This document shows positions 1 to 9,911 of a DNA stretch of 44,087 bases, piece by piece (the first letter of the stretch is position 1; each line of letters starts with the position of its first letter). A model generated the notes under the pieces. It worked only from the letters and a program-made list of their open reading frames with translations, did no database searches and was not told the origin of the DNA. Source of the stretch: Kamptonema sp. UHCC 0994. Its GTDB lineage: Bacteria; Cyanobacteriota; Cyanobacteriia; Cyanobacteriales; Microcoleaceae. The DNA lies in contig NZ_JARFTR010000018.1 in the NCBI RefSeq assembly GCF_029167235.1, forward strand, positions 1-44,087, written 5' to 3'. A program made the translations under genes and the position numbers.

Positions 1-22
1 ACCGCCGGGACGGCGGCGTTAC
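1..22. repeat. Right half of the 50-bp GC palindrome family, cut by the window edge
   Basis: The first 22 bases match the right arm of the palindrome found complete at 6290-6339, 11260-11309 and 28493-28542 (ACCGCC...GGCGGCGTTAC). The rest of the copy lies outside the window. Bases 23-85 show no gene. Confidence 0.75.
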
Positions 23-85
23 AAACAATTATGAGTAAGTGCTAACACAGTTAAGGCGTTAAACTCGGTTTTCGGTAAAAGAGAA

Positions 86-1429
86 GTGCTCAAGTCAAAA
101 CGCGATCGCGGTCGAATTCTTACCGCCTCTGGGTTGAAAAAAATTAACGAGGCAATTCAGGAGTGGTCTGACCACAACAACCTCAAAGGCACGCTAGCTG
201 AGGTAGAGGCGGAGTCAGGTGTCGGCGCTGATACTGTCAGCAAAATTCGACAGGGCCGAGATGGAGCCGACCTCAGCAAAATTCGCCAGTTATTCGCGAC
301 TTTTGGACTCACCCTTGACCCAAACGATCATAATTCCTCTAAACCTGATAGCAACCAAGCAACTACGGAATTTACAGTTAGTAATGATATTCTTTTACCC
401 ACAGCAGAACCAGAATTGCCGGGGGGACAAGTCGATGTAAATTCTAGATTTTATGTGGAACGACCACCAATTGAAGAACGTTGCTATGAGACAATTTTGC
501 AATCAAGTGCATTAATTCGGATTAAAGCTCCGAGACAAATGGGTAAAACTTCTTTACTTTCTCGGATTTTAGATAGCGCTTCAGGTCAAGGTTATTGCAC
601 CGTTCCGCTGAGTTTTCAGCTAGTAGATAAAGGTGTGTTTGCGAATTTGGATAAATTTTTAAAGTGGTTTTGCGCTTATATTGGGCGAGAATTGAACTTG
701 CCGAATCAATTAGATGATTATTGGGATGAAATTTTTGGCAGTAAGGTTAATTGCAAAGATTACTTTGAAAAGTATATATTGCCGCAAATAGATAGTCCGC
801 TAGTTTTAGGTTTAGATGAAATTGACCGGGTTTTTCAATATACGGATATTGCCGAAGATTTCTTAGGATTGCTACGAGCTTGGCATGAAGAATCAAAACG
901 CCGGGAGATTTGGAAAAAACTAAGATTAATTGTGGTTCACTCCACAGAAGTTTACATTCCCATGAATATCAATCAATCGCCTTTTAATGTGGGATTGCCA
1001 GTGGAATTGCCGGATTTTAATGCTCAGCAAATCGAGGATTTAGCACAGCGGCATGATTTGAATTGGTCAGAGCAAGAGGTGTTAGAATTGATGGCAATTG
1101 TGGGCGGCAATCCTTATCTAATACGAGTAGCATTATATCATATTGCACGGCATGATTTGACCCTTGAACAGCTCAAGCTAACTGCTTTTGGAGAAGCTGG
1201 AGTTTATAGCGAACACCTACGTCGGCAGTTGTGGAATTTGGAACAGTATCCAGAATTGACGGCGGGAATGAGAGAAGTAGTTATGGCGAGTTCTTCGGTA
1301 CAGTTAAAAACAATGCAGGCATTTAAATTAGAAAGTTTAGGGTTGGTAAAATTACAAGGTAATGAGTGCAGTCCTAGATGTGAATTGTATCGCCAATATT
1401 TCAGATTACACTTGAGTCAAAATTTGTGA
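86..1429 (+). CDS. HTH-like domain plus AAA-like (STAND-type) ATPase
   Basis: A 447-residue protein starting at GTG, with a purine-rich AAAAGAGAA just upstream. Residues 9-80 ([13 protein letters not shown] onward) resemble a helix-turn-helix-like N-terminal domain that, from memory, cyanobacteria fuse to STAND or pentapeptide modules. Residues about 120-430 form an AAA-like P-loop ATPase (Pfam AAA_35 type): Walker [11 protein letters not shown] at 148-157 and Walker [10 protein letters not shown] at 239-247. No transmembrane segment is evident. The stop overlaps the GTG of the next gene (GTGA), so the two are probably translationally coupled and may act as partners. Role inferred: an ATP-dependent signalling switch, possibly DNA-binding. 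The ligand and output are unknown. Confidence 0.8.
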   Translation: MLKSKRDRGRILTASGLKKINEAIQEWSDHNNLKGTLAEVEAESGVGADTVSKIRQGRDGADLSKIRQLFATFGLTLDPNDHNSSKPDSNQATTEFTVSNDILLPTAEPELPGGQVDVNSRFYVERPPIEERCYETILQSSALIRIKAPRQMGKTSLLSRILDSASGQGYCTVPLSFQLVDKGVFANLDKFLKWFCAYIGRELNLPNQLDDYWDEIFGSKVNCKDYFEKYILPQIDSPLVLGLDEIDRVFQYTDIAEDFLGLLRAWHEESKRREIWKKLRLIVVHSTEVYIPMNINQSPFNVGLPVELPDFNAQQIEDLAQRHDLNWSEQEVLELMAIVGGNPYLIRVALYHIARHDLTLEQLKLTAFGEAGVYSEHLRRQLWNLEQYPELTAGMREVVMASSSVQLKTMQAFKLESLGLVKLQGNECSPRCELYRQYFRLHLSQNL

Positions 1430-4125
1430 GAGAAACAAAACCATCCTACTATCAAGTCGGCGGGAGTCTAACGGGTGATGCTTGCAATTATGTGAAGCGC
1501 CAAGCAGATGACGACCTCTACAGCGCATTAAAAGCGGGAGAATTTTGTTATGTTTTGAATTCCCGACAGATGGGAAAATCAAGCTTACAGGTACGAACAA
1601 TACAAAAGCTAAAAGCTGAAGGAATAGCCTGTGCAGCGATTGATATGTCGGAAATTGGGAATCGGGGCGTGACTCCTGAACAGTGGTATGCTGGTCTAAT
1701 TCGCACCATAGAAAATAATTTTAATCTCTCAGATGTTGTCAATGTCCGAACTTGGTGGCGAGAGCGCGATTTTTTAGCACCTGTGCAGCGTTTGAGCGAG
1801 TTTATAGAAACTGTAATGCTGGCTAATATTAGCAGCAATATTGTAATTTTTATCGATGAAATTGACAGCATTCTAGCTCTCGATTTTCCCGCCGATGATT
1901 TTTTTGCTCTCATCCGTTCTTGCTACAATAAACGTCCTAATAATCCAGAATACAATCGCCTCACCTGGGTACTTTTGGGGGTGGCATCGCCCAATGATTT
2001 ATGTACAGATAAAGTTTCCAGTAGCACGCCTTTTAATATTGGCAAGGCAATTGAATTAGCAGGTTTTGACGAAGAGGAAGCACAACCTTTAACTACTGGG
2101 TTGGCTGCGGTTACAGAAAATCCCCAGGCTATTTTAAGGGAAGTTTTATTCTGGACTGGAGGGCAACCTTTTTTAACTCAAAAAGTTTGCAAGCTCATCC
2201 TTGAACATACTGATTCAATCGAAAATTTACTGCAATCTACCCCGGAGTTTATAGTTAAAAAAGTGGTGTATCAGAAAGTAATTAAAAATTGGAAATCTCA
2301 GGATATTCCAGAGCATCTTTCGACAATTCGGGATCGCATTCTTAGAGAAGATCGACATATTGTTAGACGCTTAGGATTATACCAGCAAATTTTACAACAA
2401 GGCGAAATTGCTGCTGATGGGAGTCCCGAACAGATGGAGTTACGGCTATCAGGATTAGTGGTTAAATATGGAGAAAAATTAAAAGTTTCCAACCTAATTT
2501 ATCAGCATATTTTTGATATAAATTTTGTGGATTATGAGTTAGGGAAACTACCACCTTACTCTCACGCAATCAAAGCATGGCTAAATTCTAATTGTCAAGA
2601 TTCTTCTCAGCTATTACGGGGTGATGATTTGCAGTCAGCATTAGTGTGGGCTGCTGACAAAAGTTTGAGAAACCATGATTTTCAATTTTTGACAGCTAGC
2701 CAGCAAGTAGTGTTAGATGACCAAAAACAAACCCTAGAATCTGCTAAAATTGAAACAGAAAAAGCTGGAATTGATGCGGTAAAAGCAAAAGAAGAAGCAA
2801 CATCTTCAAAGCAAAAAGCCAAACAATGGATTGGGATCGGCTCTGGGGTATTGGCGGCATCTTTGGTAGGCGCAATTAGTTTTTCAGCTCTAGCTTATCA
2901 ACGATTTCAACTAGCACAAACAAGTATTGAGATAGAACAAAATGGGACAGATGCCTTACTTTTGGCTATATCTCAAAACTCAGAAAATAGCCAAGCTTTA
3001 TTAGAGGCTTTACCGAAGGCAATTGCGGCGGGTCAAAAGTTGAGATCATTGGTAAAAAATGAGCCAATTTTACAGCGATATCCAGCAACAAGACCTCTAT
3101 TAGCTTTACAGGTAATTCTCGACAAACTTGATACACAAGAGCAATTTAAAGAGTCTTCTATTCAAACAAGGGAGATAGCTTGGAAAGGTCATGTTGGTGC
3201 TGTCACCAGTGTTGATTTTAGCCAAGATGGACTATTTTTAGCGACGGCTGGAGTAGATAATTTAGTGAAAATGTGGAATCTAGCAGGTAAAAAAACTTAT
3301 GAATGGAAAGCTTTACAAGAGTCAATTAACAGCCTTGTCTTTAGTCCAGAAGGGAAATATTTAGCCACAGGGGGAAGAGATGGAACTGTCAAATTATGGA
3401 CTTTATCAGGGCAAAAAATTTATGAATGGAAAGCTGTTAAAGGAGCCATTACGAGTATCAGTTTTAGCCCTGATGGGAAGCTTTTAGCGGCGGCTGGCAT
3501 AGATGATACAGCAAGGCTATGGAATCTTTCTCAACTGCCAAAATTAATAACCTCTGATGTTACACTTCCAGGTAATAATGGTTTAGTGAGAACCGTAACA
3601 TTTAGCCCAAACGGGAAATTTTTAGCGACTTTAGATGGCAATTCTACAATACGGCTTTGGAATGTATCAGGAAAGTTACAAAAAACTTTGCCTACTCAAG
3701 CTATTAGTATTAGCTTCAGTGCTTCTCCGCTGCAAAGGCTATTTACCACAGTAACTTTAAATGGTAAAGTTGGACTGTGGGATATGTCAAATAAGGATTT
3801 ATTTAATGAGATTGAAACTTTGCATTTAGATACTAAGTTAATCAGTTTTAGCCCCGACGGGGAGCGTTTTGCCACTGTAGGAATTGATAGGACAGTGCGG
3901 CTGTGGAATTTGGCGGGGCGACAAGTTGCTCAATTTGAGTTTAAGGAGAATGTTGTTAGTGTAAACTGGAGTCCTGATGGTAAAAAACTTGCCGTAGCCG
4001 GAAGTAATGGTACTGTCTCGCTGAGGCGGATTGAAGGGTTGGAGGAATTGCTGGTGGAAAGTTGCAATTTTTTAAGCCATCAACCTAATTATGCTAGTAG
4101 AGTTTCGAGTATGTGCAAATTTTAG
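1426..4125 (+). CDS. Membrane-anchored AAA-like ATPase with seven WD40 repeats
   Basis: An 899-residue protein with GTG start overlapping the previous stop. Order of parts: AAA-like ATPase (about 1-380; P-loop SRQMGKSSL at 46-54, Walker [10 protein letters not shown] at 139-147); a charged helical stretch (about 430-467); one transmembrane segment (about 468-490, [20 protein letters not shown]); a helical linker; then seven WD40 blades from GHVGAVTSV near residue 589, each ending in a motif such as VKMWNL, VKLWTL, ARLWNL, IRLWNV, VGLWDM, VRLWNL or VSLRRI. The tail [12 protein letters not shown] is a common ending of cyanobacterial WD40 proteins (from memory). Seven blades suggest a complete propeller. 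Likely a membrane-tethered sensor or scaffold in which the propeller binds a partner and the NTPase switches. The signal is unknown. Confidence 0.85.
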   Translation: MRETKPSYYQVGGSLTGDACNYVKRQADDDLYSALKAGEFCYVLNSRQMGKSSLQVRTIQKLKAEGIACAAIDMSEIGNRGVTPEQWYAGLIRTIENNFNLSDVVNVRTWWRERDFLAPVQRLSEFIETVMLANISSNIVIFIDEIDSILALDFPADDFFALIRSCYNKRPNNPEYNRLTWVLLGVASPNDLCTDKVSSSTPFNIGKAIELAGFDEEEAQPLTTGLAAVTENPQAILREVLFWTGGQPFLTQKVCKLILEHTDSIENLLQSTPEFIVKKVVYQKVIKNWKSQDIPEHLSTIRDRILREDRHIVRRLGLYQQILQQGEIAADGSPEQMELRLSGLVVKYGEKLKVSNLIYQHIFDINFVDYELGKLPPYSHAIKAWLNSNCQDSSQLLRGDDLQSALVWAADKSLRNHDFQFLTASQQVVLDDQKQTLESAKIETEKAGIDAVKAKEEATSSKQKAKQWIGIGSGVLAASLVGAISFSALAYQRFQLAQTSIEIEQNGTDALLLAISQNSENSQALLEALPKAIAAGQKLRSLVKNEPILQRYPATRPLLALQVILDKLDTQEQFKESSIQTREIAWKGHVGAVTSVDFSQDGLFLATAGVDNLVKMWNLAGKKTYEWKALQESINSLVFSPEGKYLATGGRDGTVKLWTLSGQKIYEWKAVKGAITSISFSPDGKLLAAAGIDDTARLWNLSQLPKLITSDVTLPGNNGLVRTVTFSPNGKFLATLDGNSTIRLWNVSGKLQKTLPTQAISISFSASPLQRLFTTVTLNGKVGLWDMSNKDLFNEIETLHLDTKLISFSPDGERFATVGIDRTVRLWNLAGRQVAQFEFKENVVSVNWSPDGKKLAVAGSNGTVSLRRIEGLEELLVESCNFLSHQPNYASRVSSMCKF

Positions 4126-4197
4126 CGCGATCGCCTTGACTTGCCAAAACCACTAAAAAGATTTACAATTATTATCCTATGTCGTTATTCTAGCTCC

Positions 4198-5928
4198 CTA
4201 AAATCCCAAATCAGCCAAAGCAGATTCCGCCTCGTCAAACACATCATCATCGGTCATATCTTCCCAATCAACATCGCCAATTTCCCTGTAAAACTTCTCA
4301 TCATAGGGACGAGTTTGCACCACAACGGGCATAGGTACAGCGTGCCCTAAAACTAAAGCTTGCTGCTTAGAATCCAATTTAGACAAAACAGATCGTAAAC
4401 TTTGCCCCCCAGAAACCCCGGTAAAAATTGCATCAATATCCTTATCATCATTCAGCAAAGCAGTAATTCGCGTACCAACTTGTGACATTACCTCAGCGTC
4501 AATTCCCGAAGGCCTTTGATCTACAACTAATAACGTCACAAAATATTTTCGCATCTCCCTAGCAATTGTACCAAAAATCGTCGAGCGGACAATAGCCGGG
4601 TCGAGAAAACGGTGAGCTTCCTCAATTGTAATCACTAAAGGTTGAGGACGATCGCACGGATTTTTACTCCTTAAAAAATTGTCTGCTTTCTTCACATAGG
4701 ACTGGTGAATTCTGCGAGTAATTACATTCGCCGCTAACATATAAGATAGCATATCCGAATGAGAGCCGAACTCAATCACTACATTTTTACCCGCATCTAA
4801 AGATTGCAAAATTTGCCCGACATAATTATGATTGGAACGATTGCGAATATACTTTAGATCGTTTAACCGTTCAAGTTTTCGCTGCAAGGCCATAATTGAA
4901 GACTTATTGCCCCGTTTTTCTTCACAGAACATTTGGATGTCTTCATTAGTCATTGCCAACAATTTGTTAATCCAAGAATTGCCTAACTCGTTACGCAGAA
5001 TTATCGCATTTTCTATACTCGCTTCTGAAAGATTTAACTCCCGCTGCACGAGAGAAATATCTTCAACATCTATTTGATCGTAACTTAAATAAAGTTCCAT
5101 TGCATCCCGTACACCCCTGCGTTTTGTAGCTTCAGGATCGAGGGTATAAATTTCAATTTGACTCGGAAATAACTGCCGCAAACCTTTAACTGTGCTAAAT
5201 TGCTTACCTTCCGAAACAGCTTCCCAGCCGTATTCAGAGTGCATATCAAAAATTAGATTAACTGCCGCTTTTTTGCGAATTATCCCCGATAAAAGCAAGC
5301 GAGTTAAAAAAGATTTCCCAGTTCCAGACTTGCCGAAAATTCCATTACTGCGTTCCACAAACCGATCTAAATCGAGGCAAACATCGACTTCCATATCGAT
5401 CGGTTGGCCGATGGCAAAGTTGCGGCGGGTGGGGTCATCTTCCCAGCCAAAAACTGCCCGAAAGTCGCCCTCTGTCGCGTCGAAAACTTGAGAAAAATGG
5501 CTGGGAATAGTTTTTACAGGTAGTAACTCAATATCAGCACTAGATTGCACTTCCATTGAAGACAAACTAGAATTATTAGACTTTCTCTGCTTGGTGTTAC
5601 TGACATTTGGAGGGAAAATTGCCTGCTGCTTTTCTCGTTCAGCAGTCAACATCAACATTGGTGATAATTCAATTGTACCATAAGTGCTACTGCCAGCGAG
5701 AACGGCCTGCATGAAGTCGTCATTTGGGTGAGGCGGGTTTGCTAGAATGCGATCGCTAGAAGTTCCGAGAGATACATCAGTAAGCATACAGAAAAAGTGC
5801 GATCTTACTCCTCGCACTACTAAAAATTTACCTACTCTCATTTCTTCTACGGAAACATCAGGATGTAGCCGCACTTCTAATCCCTTGCTGAGGGAACCTT
5901 GAATCACAGAACCTAAAGGTTTATCCAT
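4198..5928 (-). CDS. HerA/DUF87-type hexameric ATPase
   Basis: A 576-residue protein from the ATG at 5928 (MDKPLGSVIQ). The frame stays open upstream to 6174, but that part is translated repeat DNA and is excluded. An N-terminal beta-barrel-like region (about 1-95, HAS-barrel type) precedes the ATPase core, with Walker A GIFGKSGTGKSF at 196-207, Walker B LVITIEEAH at 431-439 and a VVDQRPSGI segment at 468-476 matching the conserved Gln strand of HerA/FtsK ATPases. HerA proteins are DNA translocases; in archaea they work with NurA in end resection. No NurA, SIR2 or other known HerA partner is adjacent, so its task here is open. A heptamer array lies 7 bp upstream of the start and no clear ribosome-binding site is visible. 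Confidence 0.85.
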   Translation of the reverse strand: MDKPLGSVIQGSLSKGLEVRLHPDVSVEEMRVGKFLVVRGVRSHFFCMLTDVSLGTSSDRILANPPHPNDDFMQAVLAGSSTYGTIELSPMLMLTAEREKQQAIFPPNVSNTKQRKSNNSSLSSMEVQSSADIELLPVKTIPSHFSQVFDATEGDFRAVFGWEDDPTRRNFAIGQPIDMEVDVCLDLDRFVERSNGIFGKSGTGKSFLTRLLLSGIIRKKAAVNLIFDMHSEYGWEAVSEGKQFSTVKGLRQLFPSQIEIYTLDPEATKRRGVRDAMELYLSYDQIDVEDISLVQRELNLSEASIENAIILRNELGNSWINKLLAMTNEDIQMFCEEKRGNKSSIMALQRKLERLNDLKYIRNRSNHNYVGQILQSLDAGKNVVIEFGSHSDMLSYMLAANVITRRIHQSYVKKADNFLRSKNPCDRPQPLVITIEEAHRFLDPAIVRSTIFGTIAREMRKYFVTLLVVDQRPSGIDAEVMSQVGTRITALLNDDKDIDAIFTGVSGGQSLRSVLSKLDSKQQALVLGHAVPMPVVVQTRPYDEKFYREIGDVDWEDMTDDDVFDEAESALADLGF

Positions 5929-5935
5929 TTTAGAT

Positions 5936-5970
5936 GGTAATTGGTAATTGGTAATTGGTAATTGGTAATT
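5936..5970. repeat. STRR heptamer array, GGTAATT x5
   Basis: Five perfect tandem GGTAATT units beginning 7 bp upstream of the HerA start. On the HerA strand the array is stop-free and translates as NYQLPIT in every frame, which artificially lengthens the reading frame. The other strand contains TAA in each unit. Such short tandem heptamers are typical of filamentous cyanobacteria. Confidence 0.9.
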
Positions 5971-5982
5971 GAGCATACTTCC

Positions 5983-6236
5983 GTCATTGCGAGCCAAGCG
6001 AAGCGCGTCAAGCGAAGCGCAGTTGCGAGCCAAGCGAAGCGCGTCAAGCGAAGCGCAGTTGCGAGCCAAGCGAAGCGCAGTTGCGAGCGAAGCGAAGCAA
6101 GCCCGAAGCAATCTGAGGGTACGAAGCAAGCCCGAAGCAATCTGAGGTACGAAGCAAGCCCGAAGCAATCTCAAGTCTTTGCGATTGCTTCGCTTCCCGC
6201 CACGCTTCGCTCGCGGCTTCGGCTTTTCGCAATGAC
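5983..6236. repeat. Expanded REP-like palindromic array
   Basis: The element opens with GTCATTGC and closes with GCAATGAC. Inside, units of the type TTGCGAGCCAAGCGAAGCGC recur at the left, and a unit of about 28 bp (GAAGCAAGCCCGAAGCAATC) recurs three times at the right. A single simpler copy lies at 34196-34275. It looks like a REP-type element amplified by slippage or nesting. Confidence 0.8.
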
Positions 6237-6269
6237 ACCATAGATTATCCTTGGTAATGACATCATAGA

Positions 6270-6361
6270 CAGGACTTACGCACGATTACGTAACGCCGCC
6301 ATCCTGGCGGTAAATTCACCGCCAAGATGGCGGCGTTACTGATAGTTTTGCGTAAGTCCTG
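6270..6361. mobile_element. MITE-like element with 13-bp terminal inverted repeats
   Basis: A 92-bp element bounded by CAGGACTTACGCA (6270-6282) and its perfect inverse TGCGTAAGTCCTG (6349-6361). It contains no coding capacity. Nearly the whole interior is the 50-bp GC palindrome at 6290-6339, so the element could fold into one long hairpin. Mobility would need a transposase in trans, and none is in this window. Confidence 0.7.
6290..6339. repeat. 50-bp GC palindrome, complete copy
   Basis: GTAACGCCGCC, variable base pairs, GGCGGT, a short AT spacer, ACCGCC, then GGCGGCGTTAC. This is an inverted repeat shared with four other sites in the window. Confidence 0.85.
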
Positions 6362-6400
6362 ATAGATTATCCATCGTAATGATATCATATATTACCAACA

Positions 6401-6435
6401 GTTAACAGTTAACAGTTAACAGTTAACAGTTAACA
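6401..6435. repeat. Heptamer array, GTTAACA x5
   Basis: Five perfect tandem GTTAACA units end 3 bp before the stop codon of the pentapeptide gene. This is a second STRR family, distinct from GGTAATT and CCCTAGC. Confidence 0.9.
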
Positions 6436-6438
6436 AAA

Positions 6439-7875
6439 TTATTCTACAGAATTTGGTAGCTCAAAAAACGTTTGACTAAGAGCCACATCAGTCATATCAG
6501 TTTCACTCAAATAAGCATCGGTCAAAAATACTCCCTTCAAATTAGCCCCCTTCAAATTAGCACCTTTAAGATTAACCCCTCTCAGATTAACTCGAAATAA
6601 ATTTGCCTCAGTTAAATCTATCTCACTCAAATCAGCACCCTCCATATTTACCCTCATTAACTCAGCTTTTCTGAGGTCAGCACCGCTTAAATTTGCGCCA
6701 GTGAGATCGGCTCTAGTTAAATCAGCGCCTCTCAAATCTGCTGCACTCAAGTTTACATGAAGCAAACTCGCTCCTGTCAAGTCAGCCCCCCTCAAATCTG
6801 CCTCGCTCAAATTACCGCCGCTGAGGTCAGCTCTAGTAAAGTCTACTTCTCTAATGTCAGCAGCGCTCAAATTTATCTGATGTAAAATTGCACCTGTCAA
6901 ATTTGCTCCTCTCAAATCTGTACCCTCCAAGTTTGTAGCTTTGAGATAAGCTTTTTTCAAGTTAGCTTTGCTGAGGTCTACTTTTCTCATATTGGCACCG
7001 CTTAAGTTAGCACCACTTAAATCAGCGCCGCTTAAATCAGCACCGCTTAAATCAGCACCAACTAAATTTACCCCTTGTAAAGAGACATTGGGAGCGATTA
7101 AGTAGGCTCCAGCGAAACTGGGGTCAATACCTTCAGAAAATAAAGTCCGATTATTATAAACAGCTTTTTCTAAAATAGTGGCCATTAAACTTGCTTCTCT
7201 TAAATCTGCACCGCTGAGATTGGCTCCTGATAAATTTGCTCTATCGAGTTTTGCGCCAAATAAGTTGGCTTTAATTAAACTCGCTCTCCTCAAGTCGGCT
7301 CCTTTCAAATCAGCACCGCTGAGATCGACTTTGCTAAGATTTAATCCTGGTAGGGAGACGCTGGGAGCAAGCAAGAAAGCTCCTGCCTCTGTGGGGTTAA
7401 TATCTTGAGGGAAAATGGTGCGGTTATTGTAAACAGCTTTATCCAGAATTGCACCGCTCAATTGGGCTCCTCTAAAATCTGCGCCGCTGAGGTTGGCTCC
7501 TGCTAAGTTGGCTTTGTCCAAATTGGCTCCAACTAAGTTGGCCATAATCAGACTTGCTTGTTGGAGGTTAGCTCCTGTGAGCTCTGCTCCTACGAGAGTC
7601 GCTTCTTTCAGCGAGGCTCCTCTCAAGTCTGCTGCGGTGAGGTTGGCCAAATTCATAAATGATTCGGATAAGTCTGCTCCGCTGAGGTTGGCTCCGCTCA
7701 AGTCTGCTTCAATCAGGTCGGCATATTTGAGGCTAGCATTGCTGAAGTTAGTGTCTCTGAGGTCGCTTCCCCTCATGTTGGCTCCCCGGAGTTCCGCACC
7801 CGCGAGGTTGGTACCTTTGAGTTCTTGTCCTCTGAGATCGAGGCGGTTGAGAAAGTCGCCAACGTTCAATTCCAT
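6439..7875 (-). CDS. Pentapeptide-repeat protein, three-segment beta-helix
   Basis: A 478-residue protein built almost wholly of A(D/N)LXX pentapeptides, which fold as a right-handed quadrilateral beta-helix. Two near-identical non-repeat inserts (starting KAVYNNRT, about residues 146-178 and 238-270) split it into three helical segments, and the sequence around them looks internally duplicated. There is no signal peptide or transmembrane segment, so it is probably cytosolic. Start ATG at 7875 (MELNVGDFLNRL). Some pentapeptide proteins mimic DNA and bind gyrase, but most cyanobacterial members have no known role, and none can be read here. Long open frames on the opposite strand are artefacts of the repeat. 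Confidence 0.9.
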   Translation of the reverse strand: MELNVGDFLNRLDLRGQELKGTNLAGAELRGANMRGSDLRDTNFSNASLKYADLIEADLSGANLSGADLSESFMNLANLTAADLRGASLKEATLVGAELTGANLQQASLIMANLVGANLDKANLAGANLSGADFRGAQLSGAILDKAVYNNRTIFPQDINPTEAGAFLLAPSVSLPGLNLSKVDLSGADLKGADLRRASLIKANLFGAKLDRANLSGANLSGADLREASLMATILEKAVYNNRTLFSEGIDPSFAGAYLIAPNVSLQGVNLVGADLSGADLSGADLSGANLSGANMRKVDLSKANLKKAYLKATNLEGTDLRGANLTGAILHQINLSAADIREVDFTRADLSGGNLSEADLRGADLTGASLLHVNLSAADLRGADLTRADLTGANLSGADLRKAELMRVNMEGADLSEIDLTEANLFRVNLRGVNLKGANLKGANLKGVFLTDAYLSETDMTDVALSQTFFELPNSVE

Positions 7876-7960
7876 TTCACTAATTCCCTTGAAGTCAGCA
7901 AGTTTGTGCTCTTTTTGCGTTCCTGTAACCCGATATAGCAGTTTTCAATTGAATTAAATA

Positions 7961-7995
7961 CACCCTCCCCCGCTTTCGTGACTAAAGGGAGGGTG
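7961..7995 (-). terminator. Candidate terminator hairpin behind ribBA
   Basis: Perfect 9-bp arms CACCCTCCC (7961-7969) and GGGAGGGTG (7987-7995) lie 22 bp past the RibBA stop. On the minus strand the hairpin is followed by TATTTAATT, a weak U-rich tract, so termination efficiency is uncertain. Confidence 0.5.
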
Positions 7996-8016
7996 CCCGA
8001 TAGTGTTTCAAGTTTC

Positions 8017-9792
8017 TCACTCGTGAGTTTTGATATTGGTGAAACTGTATATTACTTGAGATTGCAGTTGTGCTGCCACTGAGGAAGGTAGAAGAGGTAG
8101 GGGGAATGTTTGCCTGTCCAATTGTACCTGTAAGGTTTTAAGGGGATCGGAACCGGAGGAGACGATGAATTCTAATTTTTGTAGTTGGGGCCAGGTTGTT
8201 GCGATTTCGTCAAGAATTTGGGCGATCGCATTAATGTAGGGGTGGTTGGGTTCGGAGTACCAATGGGGAGAAGCAAGTCCGACCTGATCGAAGCCTAAGT
8301 TTACAATTAGGGAGGCTTCGCCGAATAGGGCGATCGCCACTGGTCTAGCTTCTTCTTGCAAAATCAAGTCATGGCTTTTCGCGATCGCCCGCAGTTTCTC
8401 TAAGCGATCGTAGCGATCGTAAATTGGAGACTGGGGACTGAGGACTAGGGATTCTAGTTCTCCTGCTTCTTCCTTGCTTTTTCTTGCTTCTTCCTTCTTC
8501 CCTCTTTCTTCTTCCTTGATTTCAATTGCTACTGTGACTAAATAGGTCTGTAACAGTAGGTGGCCGAGTTTTTCGGCTTTTGTGGCCAAATAGATGGAAT
8601 TGTAGTCTGTGGCTTCGATTAGCAGGGGAACGCGATCGGTAACTTCAATTCCATAACCTTTTAAACCAGCAATTTTGCGCGGATTGTTGGTAATCAAGCG
8701 GATTTTTTTGACACCCAAATCGTTGAGCATTTGTGCTCCAACGCCGTAATTTCGGAGGTCGGCGGGAAAGCCTAAGCGTTCGTTTGCCTCGACGGTATCA
8801 AAGCCAATGTCTTGCAGGGAGTAAGCTTTTAATTTGTTGATCAGGCCAATTCCCCTGCCTTCTTGCCGTAAGTAAACTATTACGCCCGATCCGGCATTTT
8901 CAATCATTTTCAATGCCGCTTGTAACTGCATTCGGCAGTCGCAGCGCAGAGAACCCAAGGCATCTCCGGTAAGGCATTCGGAATGGACGCGCACCATAAC
9001 TGGTTTATCTTTGAAATCAGCGAGGTCGCCTTTGACTATGGCGACGTGCTCGGCGTTGTCCTGAAGGTCGCGGTAAGCGTAAATCAGGAAATCACCGAAT
9101 TGAGTGGGCAATTTGGCGACGGTTTCGCGACGGACAAAGCGATCGTGTTTGAGGCGATAGCTAATTAAATCGGCAATGCTAATAATTTTGAGCTGGTGGG
9201 TTTTGGCGTATTCGATTAATTCTGGCAATCTGGCCATCGAACCGTCGGGGTTTTGAATTTCGCAGAGAACGCCTGCGGGGTATAGTCCTGCGAGTCTTGG
9301 TAAGTCAACTGATGCTTCGGTATGACCGGCCCGTTTTAATACGCCGCCGTCTTTTGCTCTGAGGGGAAAAATATGGCCGGGACGACGCAGTTCTTCTGGT
9401 TTAGTGGTGGGGTTGATGGCGATTTGGATAGTGCGAGCTCGGTCTTCGGCGGAAATGCCTGTGGTGACGTTGCTAACGGCATCGATGCTGACGGTGAAGG
9501 CGGTTTGATTGCTGTCGGTGTTTTTGCTGACCATCAGGGGTAGGTCGAGTTGGTCGAGGCGATCGCCAGTCAATGCCAGACAAATCAATCCCCGCGCCTG
9601 AACTGCCATGAAATTAATCATGTCCGGGGTGGCGAATTGGGCAGCACAAATGACATCGCCTTCGTTTTCACGGTGTTCGTCATCGACTACCACTAGGGCG
9701 CGTCCGGCTTTGAGTTCCGCTAGGGCGGCATCTATTGAGTCAAATTCAAAGGGTTGAATGGAGTTGTTTTTGGGCTGCACAGAGGAGTTCAA
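8017..9792 (-). CDS. ribBA: RibBA: DHBP synthase / GTP cyclohydrolase II fusion
   Basis: A 591-residue bifunctional enzyme starting both branches of riboflavin synthesis. The N-terminal DHBP synthase (about 16-215; [10 protein letters not shown] near 37-46) makes 3,4-dihydroxy-2-butanone 4-phosphate from ribulose 5-phosphate. The GTP cyclohydrolase II domain (about 220-410) keeps the zinc cysteines 273, 284 and 286 ([16 protein letters not shown]) and the RQEGRGIGL motif at 309-317. A C-terminal extension (about 420-591) follows. Such an extension is usual in cyanobacterial RibBA, but here it begins with a charged low-complexity linker ([18 protein letters not shown]) that looks repeat-derived. 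No FMN riboswitch is visible upstream. Confidence 0.95.
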   Translation of the reverse strand: MNSSVQPKNNSIQPFEFDSIDAALAELKAGRALVVVDDEHRENEGDVICAAQFATPDMINFMAVQARGLICLALTGDRLDQLDLPLMVSKNTDSNQTAFTVSIDAVSNVTTGISAEDRARTIQIAINPTTKPEELRRPGHIFPLRAKDGGVLKRAGHTEASVDLPRLAGLYPAGVLCEIQNPDGSMARLPELIEYAKTHQLKIISIADLISYRLKHDRFVRRETVAKLPTQFGDFLIYAYRDLQDNAEHVAIVKGDLADFKDKPVMVRVHSECLTGDALGSLRCDCRMQLQAALKMIENAGSGVIVYLRQEGRGIGLINKLKAYSLQDIGFDTVEANERLGFPADLRNYGVGAQMLNDLGVKKIRLITNNPRKIAGLKGYGIEVTDRVPLLIEATDYNSIYLATKAEKLGHLLLQTYLVTVAIEIKEEERGKKEEARKSKEEAGELESLVLSPQSPIYDRYDRLEKLRAIAKSHDLILQEEARPVAIALFGEASLIVNLGFDQVGLASPHWYSEPNHPYINAIAQILDEIATTWPQLQKLEFIVSSGSDPLKTLQVQLDRQTFPLPLLPSSVAAQLQSQVIYSFTNIKTHE

Positions 9793-9848
9793 TTTAACGA
9801 AACCGTAATGTTATGAAATGGTAATTTATTTTTAATTCTAACCTTATA

Positions 9849-9911
9849 ACAGGCAAGATGCCTGTTCCACAAAGACTGTATTTTATTGTGGGGTGGGCTT
9901 CTAGCCCGCCC
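9849..9911. repeat. Two small inverted repeats between ribBA and cysK
   Basis: ACAGGCAAGATGCCTGT (9849-9865) is a 6-bp-stem palindrome. GGGTGGGC and GCCCGCCC (9891-9898 and 9904-9911) pair over 8 bp around a TTCTA loop. Both look like dispersed intergenic repeats common in cyanobacteria (from memory). The rest of 9793-10141 holds only the cysK leader. Confidence 0.6.

Larger units (their letters stand above)
5929..6438. other. 510-bp intergenic repeat cluster
   Basis: No gene is supported here. The interval holds, in order, a GGTAATT heptamer array, a 254-bp REP-like palindromic array, a MITE-like element carrying a 50-bp palindrome, and a GTTAACA heptamer array. Imperfect direct copies of a sequence beginning ATAGATTATCC flank the MITE (6239-6269 and 6362-6391). 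Confidence 0.8.

Noticed and set aside
4198-5928. HerA-based defence system (HerA with SIR2, NurA or DUF4297)
   Set aside because: None of these partners is adjacent; a repeat cluster and a pentapeptide gene flank it instead.
5929-6174. N-terminal extension of the HerA-like protein by 82 residues
   Set aside because: The extra codons are translated REP-like and heptamer repeat DNA (RLARNCASLDA, NYQLPIT periods). The family start fits ATG 5928.
7178-7957. Long plus-strand frames opposite the pentapeptide gene
   Set aside because: They are low-complexity shadows (LAPLKSA-type repeats) produced by the regular repeat on the minus strand.
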